Assembly (NCBI GenBank): GCA_036426205.1
Contig: CM071568.1
Span: 54,497,575 to 54,561,574 of the forward strand
Origin: Ascaphus truei
Lineage: Eukaryota; Chordata; Amphibia; Anura; Ascaphidae
Direction: 5' to 3'
Length of the DNA stretch: 64,000 nt
Positions 52,566 through 64,000 of this stretch are shown one piece after another; position 1 is the stretch's first letter; every line of letters begins with the position of its first letter. Both the position numbers and the translations under genes were made by a program. The notes under the pieces were generated by a model. The model searched no databases. It had not been told where the DNA came from and saw only the letters and a program-made list of their open reading frames with translations.

Positions 52566-52978
52566 TGTACACAGATTCCCAATAAGCTCTGAGAAACCCC
52601 AACCATTACCACATAATATATAAATGCATATGTGTCAAAAGGAATGCTAGTGGGCGTGGCTAAATGTATACAACAAAAAACAAAAATGCCCAAAGCTACT
52701 TCCAATGTGACAAAAATACACAGTGCGATACCTATATATCTCTTGTAAATGGGTAATTTAGTTTAACCCTTTGGCCAAAGCGTCTTAAGCCTGCTGCCAC
52801 TTACAAGGCATGACTAAAGCAGGTCCTAACACTCACCTGGATTAAAATTCTTATTTACTTGTATAATTACAGGAAGAATGATCACATTGGATCTTTCATA
52901 ACCTGGCATTTTGCCATTTTGGGGGAAAGAGAAACGTCATGGATTGGCATATGTTTTGGCAAGACTTAAATCTCTTAA

Positions 52979-54138
52979 GTACAGCAAAATTAAATCCAGC
53001 TCTATATCTGTAAACAAAAATCCCAATGTACATCCAATGTGACAATCATTTTTAATAGTCATATAATAGTTTGTCGCATTGGGGCTTCCGTGTGTGCGTG
53101 TGTTAAATTTGCTGAAAGCACTCCTGGAGATAAATAGAATAAGAATTTAGCTGTAGGATAGAATTGTGTTCTCCTCTCTGGATCAAAACAACAACAACAA
53201 CAACAACAACAAATTCACGGCGCTCAAATATGAAAAATATAAACATACATATATTTAACACATACGACACAAACCATAAAATCTGAGCAATGTTTCTAGC
53301 CAAAAAACATCCCTGTCTCAAGAGACACTCCACTTGATACTAGTGTGTGTGTACACATACCCATATACACCCCACACATCATGGTCATGAGGGCCATTAT
53401 CTCAAGAACCAAGTGGGTGCCCTTGGAAAGTGGGGGAAGAAGGATGCATGCGCCAGAATCTGTATAGTATTGTAAATTAGGTAATGCAGGATTCCCTTCG
53501 GTGGGGATGTTTTCAGCTTCGCTAATTTCAGTGAGCTCTGTTGTTGCAATCATGTTGAAACTGACCATGCTCAGTACTACCCATGTAAAGCAGTAGCTCT
53601 AGGGTTACCGACTGGACATTTTTATAAATTGCGTTTTTGATCCAAAACTGGGATACTGGCGTTAATGATTTGATTGGCAATAATATTATACACAGCTCCC
53701 TAGATCACAATATTTTCGATGTTTGCACCTGATGCATTTTATTCATAACTAAACGCTGGATACCTTTAACACCCATTGGAAGCTTATGTGTGTAGTGGCC
53801 CTTGTATCCTTAATCTTCCACTGGTTGGTACCCCTGACCCTGGAGAATAAACTCAGATATACAGCTAAACCCCGTTATAACGCGGTCCTCGGGGTCCACC
53901 CCGAGACCACCGCGTTACTAACGGGGTCGCGCTAATTTTAAAAAAAAATGGCCGCCGCATCAGTGTTTTTACCCGCGGTCCCGGCTTCCCCCTGCCACCG
54001 CGTGACAGGAGATGGGAGGGGGGATTCCCCTCCGGTTCGGCTCCCCCTGCCACCGCGTGACAGGAGATGGGAGGGGGGATTCCCCTCCGGTCCGGCTCCC
54101 CCTGCCACCGCGTGACAGGAGATGGGAGGGGGGATTCC
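52979..54138. repeat. Left copy of a 1.16-kb tandem duplication
   Basis: Begins TACAGCAAAATTAAATCC and ends inside a minisatellite. Contains a CAA repeat (53188-53213) and the left end of a pogo-like element (53862). It is the cleaner of the two copies. Confidence 0.85.
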
Positions 54139-56753
54139 CGTACAGCAAAATTAAATCAAGCTCTATATCTGTAAACAAAAATCCCACATGTACGATCCAA
54201 TGTGAAAATCATTTTTAATTTTTAATATCATATAAATAGTTTGTCGCATTGGGGCTTCGTGGTGCGTGTGTTAAATTTGTGAAAGCCCTCCTGGAGATTA
54301 AATAGAATAAGAATTTAGCTGTTGGATAGAATTGTGTTCTCTCTCTGGATCAAAAACAAACAACAACAACAACAACAACAAATCACGGACGCTCAAATAT
54401 AAAAAATATAAAAATACATATTATTTAACACATACGAAAAAACATAAAATCTGAGCAATGTTTCTAGCCAAAAAAACACCCGTCTCAAAGACGACACTCC
54501 ACTGATACTAGTGTTGTGTGCTACCCACACATACCCATATACACCACACACATCATGGTCATGAGGGCCCCTTATCTCAAGAACCAAGTGGGTTGCCCCT
54601 TGGAAAGTGGGGGAAGAAGGGGATGCATGCGCCAGAATTCTGTATAGTATTGTAAAATTAGGTAATGCAGGAGGATCCTTCGTGGGGGATGTTTCAGCTT
54701 CGCTAATTTCAGTGAGCTCATGTATGTTGCAATCATGTTGAAAACTGACCATGCTCAGTACTCCCAGTAAAGCAGTAGCTCTAGGGTTTACCGACTGGAA
54801 TTTTTATAAATTTGCGTTTTGATCCAAACAACTGGGATACTGGCGTATGATTTGATTGGCATAATATTATAACAGCTCCCTAGCTCACAATATTTTCGCT
54901 GTTTGCACCTGATGCATTTTTGTATTCATCAAACTAAACGCTGGATACCTTTACACCATTGGAAGCTTATGTGTGTAGTGGGCCCTTGTATCCTTAATCT
55001 TCCACTGGTTGCGTACCCCTGACCCTGGGATAGCGCAGAAAAACTCAGATATACAGCTAAACCCCCCGTTATAACGCGGTGCCTCGGGGTCCCCCCGAAC
55101 CAGCCGTTACAACGGGGTGCGTGCGCGTAATTTTAAAAAAAAATGGCCGCGCATCAGTTGTTTACCCCGCGTCCCGGCTTCCCCTGCCACCGCTGACAAG
55201 AGATGGGAGGAGGGGATCCCCTCGGTTCGGCTCCCCCTGCCACCCGGAAATGGAGGAATGGAGGGGGATATCCCCTCCGGTCCGGTCCCCCTGCCAGCCG
55301 CTGACAGGAGTGGGAGGGTGGATTCCCCCTCCGGTTCCGGCTCCCCCCTGCCACCGATGTGTGACAGGAGATGGGAGGGGGATTCCCTTCCGTCCGCTCC
55401 CCCTGCCACCGGGCGTGACAGGGAGATGGGAGGGGGGATTCCTCTTCGGCGGCTCCCCCTGCCACCGCGTGACAGGTAGATGGGAGGGGGTGATTCCCCT
55501 CCGGTCCGCTCTCCCCTGCCAACCGCTGTGACGAGATGGAGGAGGGATTCCCCTCCGGTCGCTGCCCCCTGCCAACGGCGTGAAGAGATGGCGGGGGTTC
55601 CCTCGGCCTACCGGTCTACCCCTCCCGCCCAGAACAGGCCCTCGCGCCACATAACAGGCCCCCCTGGCCCTTGCCGTACTGCAGGGGGTCTCTGGCCGTA
55701 AGCATGGTCGCTCCCTGCACCTCCCCCCTCCCATGCTCCCCCCGCGCGGCACCGGGCCAATCCCACCAGCCACCCGCATCATCGGGGGCCCCCGCAGCAC
55801 CAACTCCCATCCCCCTCCCAGCCGCAGCACCACCCCCCCCTGCAGCCACAGTGCCGTCAAAATCATCCCCAAGGTAAGGTTAAGGGCGATTTTATGTATA
55901 AGTGTTTGGTGTGTGTGTGTTTTGTGTGTTGTTTGTGTGTGTGTCAGTGTGTGTGTGTGCAGTGTAGCAGTGTCGTGTGCAGCATGTCTGGTCAGTGTGT
56001 GCAGTCTGCAATGAGCGCAGGTGAGCATGATGTCGTGTGGTCAGATGTTGCACTAGAGGCAGGGTAGGTGAGCAGGTGTGTGAGCAGTGAGGGTGTGTCA
56101 GGTGTCAGTGTGGTGGCAGTTGTGGTGAGCAGTGTTCATGTGGTTGAGCGACGTGGTTGTGTCAGTGTGAGCGTGTGTGTGCATTGTGAGCAATGAGCAG
56201 TGTCAGTGTGTGCAGGGTCGCGCTGAGCAAATGTGTCAGATGAGCATGTGTTTGTAGTGCATGTTTGTGTGGTGAGTGGTGTCAGTGGTGTCAGTGTGGT
56301 GGCAGTTGGCAGTGTGAGCAGGTGCATGTTTGTGTGAGCAGGTGATGCTGAGGTGTGTTCAGTGGTGTCATGTGTGAGCAGTGAGAGTGTTGTGTGTCAG
56401 AATCGGAGCCAGTGGTTATCAGTGTGTGTGTGTGGCAGTGGTGTGAGTCAGTGGATGTGGATGCATGTGCGTGTGTGTGCAGCGTGTGTGAAGGTGTTGC
56501 AGTGTTAGTGTGAAGGTGTGCAGGTGTCAGCGTGTGCAGTGTGTGCGTAGATGAGCGAGGGTGTGCGTGAAGTTGTTGCAGGTGTGCAGATGTGTGTGCA
56601 GGTCAGTGTGGCAGGGTCCGTGTGTGATGCTGTGCAGTGCAAAAAAAAAAATTTAAAATTTTTTTTTTTTTTTTTAAAACGGAGTCCATGGGAAAACCGC
56701 GTTATAACCGAATCGCGGTATTGAGCAGGCCGCGTTATAACGGGTTTTAGCTG
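53862..56753 (+). mobile_element. pogo-like element with internal minisatellite (left end duplicated)
   Basis: Ends CAGCTAAACCCCGTTATAACGC and GCGTTATAACGGGTTTTAGCTG, TA on both sides (53860-53861, 56754-56755). The left end is seen twice (53862, 55055) because of the duplication, so the true element may be about 1.7 kb. Inside is a 55-bp minisatellite with GTGACAGGAGATGGGAGGGG and ATTCCCCTCCGG, then a long GTGTGAGCAGTG-type tract (55900-56640). No transposase. Confidence 0.85.
54139..55250. repeat. Right, indel-rich copy of the duplication
   Basis: Restarts at TACAGCAAAATTAAATCA immediately after the minisatellite breaks off. Many one-base indels relative to 52979-54138. It again reaches the pogo-like left end (55055) and continues through about eight minisatellite units. 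Probably a gap-filling artefact. Confidence 0.82.
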
Positions 56754-56755
56754 TA

Positions 56756-58131
56756 TATCTTCAGTTGAGCCTGGGAGAGGTCTTGAATGATGACCTGCTG
56801 ATATCAGTTTGAACTGCTACAGTAGCTCTATTTGCAGCACCATGGAACCTGATTATAAACTCCATTTCTGATTGATCTAAATAGACATTCAAAGACATTT
56901 CTATTCCATTATATTTAGAGTTAATTTGCTATGACTTTAAATCAAATGGGCAGTGTTCAGAAAAAAGAATTTTAAAACCTATTGGACGTGTTTAGTATTA
57001 AATGAGCACTGAATCACACCAAGTTGTTTCCCCAAGGGAATAATTTGGTTAGTTCTGACCTTGCCTTGGCGAACATATTTACATGGCACCTTTCTTTCTC
57101 CATAATACATGGATACCCTGTTTGACCAGTGAAACATCTATTATGGAATTCTGGCTCTTCATATAGTGCACTCGGTTTCATTGTGAAATTCTCTAACAAA
57201 TGTCCAAAGTTAACAGATAAATGATGTCCCTTTAATCCGGTCATGATGTTTACATTAGTTTATTTCTAAACTGTCAGTATTTTTTGGTTATTTACAAAAG
57301 ACAAACAAGAGAAGCAGACACAAAGAGTTTTAACAAAAGCTTATAGTGGCGTTAAAAACAAATATGCTTTGCGATTTACATTGTGTGTGTTTTCGTTTTG
57401 AGTTAAATCTGCCAGCGCTTGGTTATGAGTGGGAGTGTATTCTTTAAATCTAAACCATTGTTCCATGTGATGGGAAGGGATATGAGATCAACCAGCTAAC
57501 CAAGTATGTGGCTTCTAGACTTCACAAAAATGAGGCAGGGGCGTAGATGGGGAATGTTGGACCGAGAGAATCAATAAAAGAACATTATGGTCACCATGAG
57601 CCAGACTTCAAAAGAACATTGGTTAACTTAAACAGTACCTTTCTGTGATGTTGTAGAGGTCCTGGCATGATTCTGTATCCTAACTCATTCTCTCAACAGT
57701 GTTCTGAGTTGACTATGTATTTGCAGTTCGTTTATTATGTATTTGCAGTTCACTGTAAAGTTTGCAACATCGCAAACATGATCAGTGTTAAACATTCAGA
57801 CTCATCTGCTGTCTGAACAATGGTTACTACTTGAGGGTAGAAGTCCCCCAATCAGTGCTTTGATGCTTTTAAAAAAAAAAGATTAGTCACATCATTTGCT
57901 TTATCAACATTTCTGAATGGTTCAAGTGTTTAAGACTTTGCAATAGTACCACACCTATTAAATGTTAAATTATGGATTGAAACACGTTACTTTCTTCATT
58001 TGAATAAACTCGGGTGAAAAACACTGCGGCCCAGATCCACGCAGCTCTGTTAAATCGGGACTCATAAATCACGTTTTCAAAATCAGAACGGAGGTGTTTC
58101 CTGAGGTTTAATGCGAAATCCAACAAACAAA
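56756..58131. other. 3' region with no recognised gene
   Basis: Ordinary AT-rich sequence. I looked for the missing NBN last exon and for DECR1 exons, the usual NBN neighbour, and recognised neither. Confidence 0.45.
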
Positions 58132-58133
58132 TA

Positions 58134-59268
58134 CAGGCATACCCCGTTTTACGTACACCCGCTTTACGTACACTCACAAGTACGTACATTATTTTTGTTG
58201 CAGCAACCCCAGTGTACGTTGCACAAATGTTTCGAATACGGACGGGGGGGCTGCGTGTGAGCACCCAACACTCCTGCAACCTCCTTCATGTTGTCTTCAT
58301 TATGGAAGCCGCCGATTCCTGTTACCTCTGCCCTCCCATCTGTCTCCGTTCACCCTCCCATCTGTCTCCGTTCCCCCTCCCATCTGTCTCCGTTCCCCCT
58401 TCCTCTGTCTCCGTTCCCCCTCCCATCCGTGTTCTCCGTTCCCCCTCCCATCTGTCTCCGTTCCCCTCCCATCTGTCCGTTTCCCACTCCCATCTGTCCC
58501 CGTTCCCCCTCCCATTGTCTCCGTTCCCTACCATCTGTCTCCGTTCCCCCTCCCATTGTCTCCGTTCCCCTCACATCTGTGCTACGTTCCACATCATCCG
58601 TTTAGTTCGCCCCTACCATCTGTGTCCGTTCCCCCTGCACTCCACGCTTCCTAAAGCAGCAGCTAAACCCGTGAAGTCCGCCGTGACTCTGATTCTCTTC
58701 TCCCCCCTCCTCCTCTCAGAGCTCTGCGAAGCTTCGATGTGATGTGAGAATTAGACTACAGTGGATGGGAAGATTTTGCTGCAATCTTTGCTTGTGTGTG
58801 TGTGACTGTGTGTGTGTGTGGCCTGTGTGTTGTGGCGTTGTGTTTCGTGTGGGGGGTGGGGGGGGCGGAGGGGGGTGTGTGTGGTGGGGGGGGTGTGGTG
58901 GGTGTTGTAAAAGGGGGGGAGGGGGGGGGTGTGGGGGGGTGAGGGAGGGGGTGGGTGGGCGTGGGTGGACTGTGTGGTGGGGGGGTGGTGTGTGTGAAGG
59001 GGGGGGGGTTGTGTGTGTGTGGGAAGCGTGTCGTGGGGTGTGTGGAAGTGTGTGGTGGTTGTGTGGTGCTGACGGGGTTGCGGTGTGTGTGTGTGTGACG
59101 GTGGGTGGGGGGGTGGGGGGGGGGGGTGTTGTGTGTGTGTGTGGGGGTGTGTGTGTGTGTGAGTGTGGTGTGGGGGTGTGTGGTTGCTGTGGTGTGGGGG
59201 TTGTGGACTGTGTGATGTGGGTGTGTGTGACACTGAGGTGTGTGTGTGTGTGGGTTGTGTGTGTGTGT

Positions 59269-59317
<49 letters not shown>

Positions 59318-60323
59318 TGTGTGGGTGGACTTGTTGGTGTGACTGGTGTGTGTGTGACTGTGTGTGTGTGACTGTGTGTGTGTGGTGTGTGTGTGGTGGA
59401 CTGTGTGTGTGTGAGTGTGTGTGGTGTGCTGTGTGTGTGTGTGTGACTGTGACGTGTGTGTGTGACTGTGTGTGTGTTGACTGTGTGTGACTGTGTGTGT
59501 GTGAACTGTGTGTGTGGGTGACTGTGTGTGTGTGACTGTGTGTGTGTGACTGGTGTGTGTGCTGCGTGTGTGACTGAGGACTGAGCGTGTGACTGAGTGA
59601 CTGAGCGTGTGATGAGAGTGGATGTGAATGGAGTGACTGAGCGTGGACTGAGTGACTGACGTGACTGAGTGACTGGCGTGTGACTGAGTGACTGAGGTGT
59701 GACTGAGTGACTGAGCGTAGTTGATGTGACTGGAGTGACTGAGAGTGTTTGTGACTGAGCGTGTGACTGGGAAAGTGACTGAGCGTGTTATGAGTGACGT
59801 GTGTGACAGGTGTGACTGAGTGACTTGATGTTGGTGAGAGTGCGTGTGTGTGGGAATGAGGGCGTGTGGCGTGCTGAGTGGATGTGCGTGTTGTGAGTGC
59901 GTGTGGTGTGTGAGTCGAGGTGTGCGGTGGTGTGTGTGGATGAGGCGTGTGTGTGTGACTGAGTGCGTGTGTGTGTGACTGACAGGACTGACAGAGACTG
60001 ACAGAGACTGACAGAGACTGACTGAGTGAGAGACACGAGACTGAGAGAGAGGAGGACTGCGAGAGGAGAGAGCTGCTGGACAGTACTGACTCGCGTGTGC
60101 GCCTCTCACCCTTCCTTGCTTGCTCCATTCCTTTTATTTGAATAAAGCCTACTGTATTTATTTTTGTTACAAATCATTATTTACATCAGTTATGCACATA
60201 TATGATGGTGGCAGTACGTACATGCATCGATAGTGGAAAAAAGGCAGTGCTTCACTTAAGTACATTTTCACTTTACATACATGCTCCGGTCCCATTGCGT
60301 TATTGTTAAAGGGGGTATGCCTG
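58134..60323 (-). mobile_element. pogo/Tigger-like element expanded by simple repeats
   Basis: Ends CAGGCATACCCCGTTTTACG and AAAGGGGGTATGCCTG, TA on both sides (58132-58133, 60324-60325). The right part shares CACTTAAGTACATTTTCAC and TTTACATACATG with 7499-7838, inverted. The 2190 bp are mostly a 24-bp minisatellite CTGTCTCCGTTCCCCCTCCC (58325-58620), GT and G runs (58790-59560) and GTGACTGAGTGACTGAGCG repeats (59560-60010). A 470-codon His/Ser/Thr frame across them is an artefact of the repeats. Confidence 0.88.
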
Positions 60324-60325
60324 TA

Positions 60326-61540
60326 TATGCAAAAACAATGGCTGTTACTGATCTCATTAGAATACGTTTTAAAGCCATGTTAAAGTGGGCTGCCTTGCAT
60401 TAGTTTAACAGACTTCGGTTACAACTGCCTTACTGAAAGGTGCATTGCTCCCATCCAGACCGAAATATTAGTTTAGAGAAAGGTCCTATTTTACTAGAGT
60501 CCCAGTGCTATTATATATATATCCCTCAAGCAACCCTGAAACAACACGTGGATATCTGGGAGATATGCTAAAGGGGGTAATTAAAATATACTTTCCATAC
60601 TCCATTAGCATATATCCCAGGTTGGCTACTTTGGTGCACAGGTGTCTCTCCACTTGTTTTAAAGGGAGTATATATGTATAATTTATTTTTTCTCTACATA
60701 TATCTGGATGGGAGTATCGCAACCTTAGGTAGGACTACCTAACCATCATTAATCCCTGCGCTGAATAACTAACAGAGTTCTCGGATGCGCGGTTAAAGGG
60801 AACATACTTTTACATATCATTAGGCGAAATCGGATTCCAACTTAAGTTAATTACGGAGCTTTGCGGATCATTTGCCCTGAATATTTTATTCTCCCTGATG
60901 AAATCGGAGCTTCTGTAAGCTGCTGATCTCCAATGCTATAGTTATAGCAGAGCAAGGCAAACTGGAGTAGTGAGAATCGGTCCTTTATTGGCTGCTTCTT
61001 GTGGTCTAATCTATAAATCTCATCTTAAACACTAGTTATGTATGTCTGATTTTTTTTTGTTTGTTCATATTCTGTGGGTAGCGCAGTAACATCATCCTAT
61101 AGTAATGTAGACACAAACACAGAGTAGGCACTCTGCAATACAAATGTCTATTTATAGCGCACGAACAGCCTGGGGTTGGCTTTGATGCAGCAAGTTCTTT
61201 TCAGTCGTGTGCTTTTCTTCCTGCCTTTCTGAAGGATAATCAGGAGTTGCCAGGAAACAGCAGTAGCCTGCAATTATATTTCCAGGGAAGGCATGATGCA
61301 TTGGGTACAACATGTCCTTGCAAAAGCAACGAGGGGTTAGTAAATGGGATTTATTTAAAGAGTGAAAATGCTAATTAATGGTTTTATCCTTGGTATTGCT
61401 GCTCCAAAACAAAACACATTCTAATGTTGGGATTTTCTGGCGTGGCATGTAAGGTTAAATATTATAAATATTAATTTGAAATAGGCCACTCATATATGTG
61501 TGAGTTAGGTGGGTTAAAAAAGGCAACAAGAAACCTCCAT
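60326..61540. other. 3' region with no recognised gene
   Basis: No convincing exon, RNA gene or element; a short TA-rich stretch at about 60511-60522. Confidence 0.45.
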
Positions 61541-61700
61541 ATACGATAGCAAATGTAAAAAGATCACTTGTGGAGCACATTCACATGTCTTTGACAGGTC
61601 TGCAACATGTCTTCACCATTATCACCTAGCATACAGTGTCCAAGACATGTGAATGTGCTCACAAGTTATCTCTTATTTGAGATATATAACACACACACAC
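61541..61700. repeat. Fold-back repeat related to 41291-41790
   Basis: GAGCACATTCACATGTCTTTGACAGG on the left and CCAAGACATGTGAATGTGCTC on the right. Shares GACAGGTCTGCAAC and CACCATTATCACC with the intron 10 element. Confidence 0.7.
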
Positions 61701-61862
61701 TGGTTTTAGTGGAATATGCAATTTGGTTTATTTAGTCAAGCAAGTACAAATACATACATAAAAAAAAGAACAATGATAATGCGCCAGATGGGGTGGTGTT
61801 ACTCTTGATAAGGGCAATGGGCAAGATAAACGATGAATAATATATAATAAAAAACAAAAAAA

Positions 61863-61893
61863 ATTATATAAAAAAAAAAAAAAAAAAAAAAAA
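61863..61893. repeat. Poly(A) run
   Basis: A run of about 24 A residues interrupted at the start. No retroposed gene was recognised beside it. Confidence 0.8.
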
Positions 61894-62037
61894 CACATGT
61901 GAAGAACCAGTCGGTGTGCGTATAGGGTATTGCAAAAGGAAATGTAATATGAGTGAGACAAACCAACCAAATGGTGAAGCGCCTTCTTTAAACAGGGAAC
62001 CTCCAGTCCCTGCTAGGTACATAGCAACAAAGAAAAA

Positions 62038-62482
62038 GGTAGAAGCGCAGTCAGTATAGGGTTGAGGTCAAAATATAACTTTATTAAAAACCTCTAGTCC
62101 CAGGCAGAACCTCTAGGACAACAACAGCATAAGAATTAATGCATATAATATTATTAAAAAAAAGAAAAAACTATGTGGTTGAAGCTGTTTGCAATTGCCC
62201 TTGATGGGTCTCCAAGGGGTTAAAAACGGGAGTAGCCTGATGATAAATCTCAGTCCTGCGATCTGTGCACTGCCCGGGCAGATTTAGGAAAAAAGAGGGG
62301 GTACCCCAGGGCTGAGGCAATGCTCAAAATGCTCACCCTTAATCCACTTTGATATGTTGGTGTCCTGTAATCCTCCTTGCTCCTTAAAATTCGCTCCGTA
62401 GCAAGCTGTTCAGATGCGCTGATTGCGCTTGGTAGCAGACAGCCCTCTACTCACAACCCTATACTGACTGCGCTTCTAACCT
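62038..62482. mobile_element. Inverted-end repeat
   Basis: GGTAGAAGCGCAGTCAGTATAGGGTTG at 62038-62064 is met by CAACCCTATACTGACTGCGC at 62455. The outer layout (AGCGCA, then TTTATTAAA) resembles the hammerhead-like elements at 12013 and 40420, but no clear hairpin-CGAAAC module was found. Confidence 0.6.
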
Positions 62483-62716
62483 TTTCTTTGTTTACAAAAT
62501 ACATACATGTATGATTATAAACACGAATCATCACATCGGTTACACAACATCGTTCTCCTGTCACGCTCTTTCACGCTTTCTCACTCTCTCTCACTCTCAA
62601 TAGAGAGACTGCATTTAGCATAAAAATTAGCAAAGCCTAGAGATAAGGTAGGTACATGAATTTAGCAAATAATTAAGCGGGCTTTCCACCTTACAAAAAT
62701 CTGCTCTTACAGTATA

Positions 62717-63994
62717 GAGCGGGGTGAGCAAACTTTTTATGCTGAGCCCCCTTTTTATCCAGAAATTTCTCGGGCCCCCCTGCCTGAGTAATCAAAATCA
62801 CATGAAAAAAAAACCCTTATTAAACGGTTATACAATGTATACAAATATGTCTAAGGCCGCGCATATTATGCCGCGACGGCGACGCTAGCGAAAGTTGTAT
62901 TTCGCTTTGCGGAGGCGGCGTGGGCGACCAGGCCATGATTGGTTCAGGGCTGTACATGAGGCAACAGCACCTAAAAAATCAAATATGCGCTGCTTCAAAA
63001 AAATCGCATCGCCACATCACGCTTACTATAAAGCGCACGCCGCGGCGACAATGCATTGTTTTCGGGGCGACGCGCGTCGCTGGCACTATAAGCGCAGCCT
63101 AAATAATACCTTACTTCAACAGCGCGCTCTTGCAAAATTAGGCTGCTGCCGCTGAGAACGGTGACATCCCAACTCTCCAAGCATGGCACAGGGTGTCCTG
63201 CTAATTTGCAAGCACGAGCGGGGGAAGTGTTTACACTTTTTTTTTATTATTCTGTACATTCATAGTATGATGATATAGTGGCAGCCTACCCTTTCACTTG
63301 CAGAGGATCGCAGCGAAGCAGGTTGCCAGAGGAGGAGAGCAGGAACACAGCGCTATTGTAGGGCAGACACCGGAAGAGGGGCGTTTTACATACCAGTGTG
63401 GAGCGTGCTCCTCCCCTGTACCTCCGAATCACGTTGCCCCCCCCCCCTTCAGTTTGTGCAGCTGCATTCAATCACAACCAACACACAGACAGACAACCAA
63501 CAGACACGCACACAAAAACACCCACTCAAATCACAACCAAAACACCCACACACTCAATCACAACACAACACACAACCAATAATCACAACCAGACACACAA
63601 CACTCAATCACAACACACACAAACACTGCAGTCTGAATAGAGACATATATATCTATCTCTCTCGTATAGATATAGACATAAACATACATATAGATATATA
63701 TATACACACAAACACGGTGGGTGGGGGGAGAGAGAGGATAACTAAGACTGCTCAGGTCCCCCCATGTGCTGCAGAAAATGGGCAGGTAACAGACAAGGAG
63801 GAGGGCTTGTCTGTGTGCAGCAGGAAGGCCCCGGAGCAAGGCCCGCCCCCTCGACACACAGCAGAGAAACTGGAAGAGCAGCCTTGCACGGAGCTTCTGG
63901 CCGGCCGTGCAAGCCTCTCCCGCCCCAAGGTTTCCCCGCATGAGCCCGCCCCCCCCCCCTAAATAATTCTTGCGCCCCCAGTTGCGCACCGCTG
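62717..63994 (+). mobile_element. hAT-like element running to the window edge
   Basis: Left GAGCGGGGTGAGCAAACTTT and right GTTGCGCACCGCTG resemble the ends of 18776-19121. A PIF/Harbinger MITE is nested at 62855-63099, and 63470-63640 is CA-rich simple sequence. The right target duplication is cut off by the window end, so the boundaries are tentative. Confidence 0.55.
62855..63099. mobile_element. PIF/Harbinger-like MITE (nested)
   Basis: GGCCGCGCATATTATGCC to GGCACTATAAGCGCAGCC with TAA at 62852-62854 and 63100-63102. Same family as 19504-19750 and 21020-21214. Confidence 0.82.
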
Positions 63995-64000
63995 GTATGA

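Noticed and set aside
52870..52900. AG|GAAGAATGATCAC as the NBN terminal exon
   Set aside because: Good acceptor, but the encoded peptide does not resemble the conserved C-terminus.
53984..55610. Regular repeats that might suggest a CRISPR-like array
   Set aside because: Units are contiguous 55-bp minisatellite copies without unique spacers, in a vertebrate genome inside a TIR element.
58716..60128. Long minus-strand open frames (470 and 452 codons) rich in His, Thr and Ser
   Set aside because: They are translations of GT/GTGACTGA simple repeats on the other strand; no domain, open in overlapping frames at once.
61735..61780. Possible NBN last exon after CAAG (TACAAATACATACATAAA)
   Set aside because: Only a superficial resemblance to the Tyr-Asn-Pro-Tyr-Leu-Lys tail; no Pro, no Arg run, poor acceptor.
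62205..62260. GGCCTGATGATAAATCTC-type sequence as another hammerhead
   Set aside because: CTGATGA is present in this area, but no following stem and GAAA at the right spacing.

Overview
The window is a piece of vertebrate nuclear genome, most likely an amphibian and probably a frog. It carries nearly all of one protein-coding gene on the + strand, NBN (nibrin, the NBS1 subunit of the MRE11-RAD50-NBN DNA double-strand-break complex). Fifteen coding exons are placed from 2336 to 51569. Their lengths and phases match my recollection of the human gene closely: 134, 149, 160, 104, 118, 114 and 50 nt agree exactly for exons 2-6, 14 and 15. The exons encode the FHA domain, two BRCT repeats, an SQ phosphosite, the MRE11-binding NFKKF motif and most of the C-terminal ATM-binding motif. 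The short last exon was not found. The amphibian assignment is an inference from the repeats (Rex1/Babar, L2, DIRS, many long fold-back elements, hammerhead-like elements) and from the divergence of NBN.

Layout. 1-2335: upstream flank with small fold-back repeats. 2336-5873: exons 1-2. 5874-16608: introns 2-3 with a TA-flanked element, a 2.1-kb giant inverted repeat (8534-10670), a hammerhead-like repeat (about 12013-12470) and an L2 retrotransposon with an open reverse transcriptase (12928-14691). 16609-22300: exons 4-7, with a Rex1 copy broken by two nested insertions. 22301-31707: intron 7, with a DIRS-like element and a noisy duplicate of about 2.8 kb that includes exon 7. 31708-31815: exon 8, frameshifted as given. 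31816-38998: intron 8, with a Rex1 RT that has lost its YADD box and a 2.87-kb hAT-type element with perfect 8-bp target duplications and a 121-base run of N. 38999-51569: exons 9-15, with further fold-backs. 51570-64000: 3' flank or last intron, with a MIR-like SINE, a second noisy tandem duplication, and large terminal-inverted-repeat elements filled with minisatellites.

Three themes stand out. (1) Dispersed repeats share a compact module, a purine-rich 5' half, a small hairpin, then CGAAACG, which looks like degenerate hammerhead ribozymes. (2) Several transposase-less DNA elements (hAT-like and pogo/Tigger-like) hold large G-rich minisatellites. One family is seen both as a compact 340-bp copy and as a 2190-bp expanded copy. 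(3) Two tandem duplications have a clean first copy and an indel-ridden second copy, which points to raw long-read gap filling rather than biology. Any gene model here needs that correction, especially at exons 7 and 8. I found no second host gene and no evidence for a new gene system; the hammerhead-like repeats and minisatellite-bearing elements are the best candidates for follow-up.
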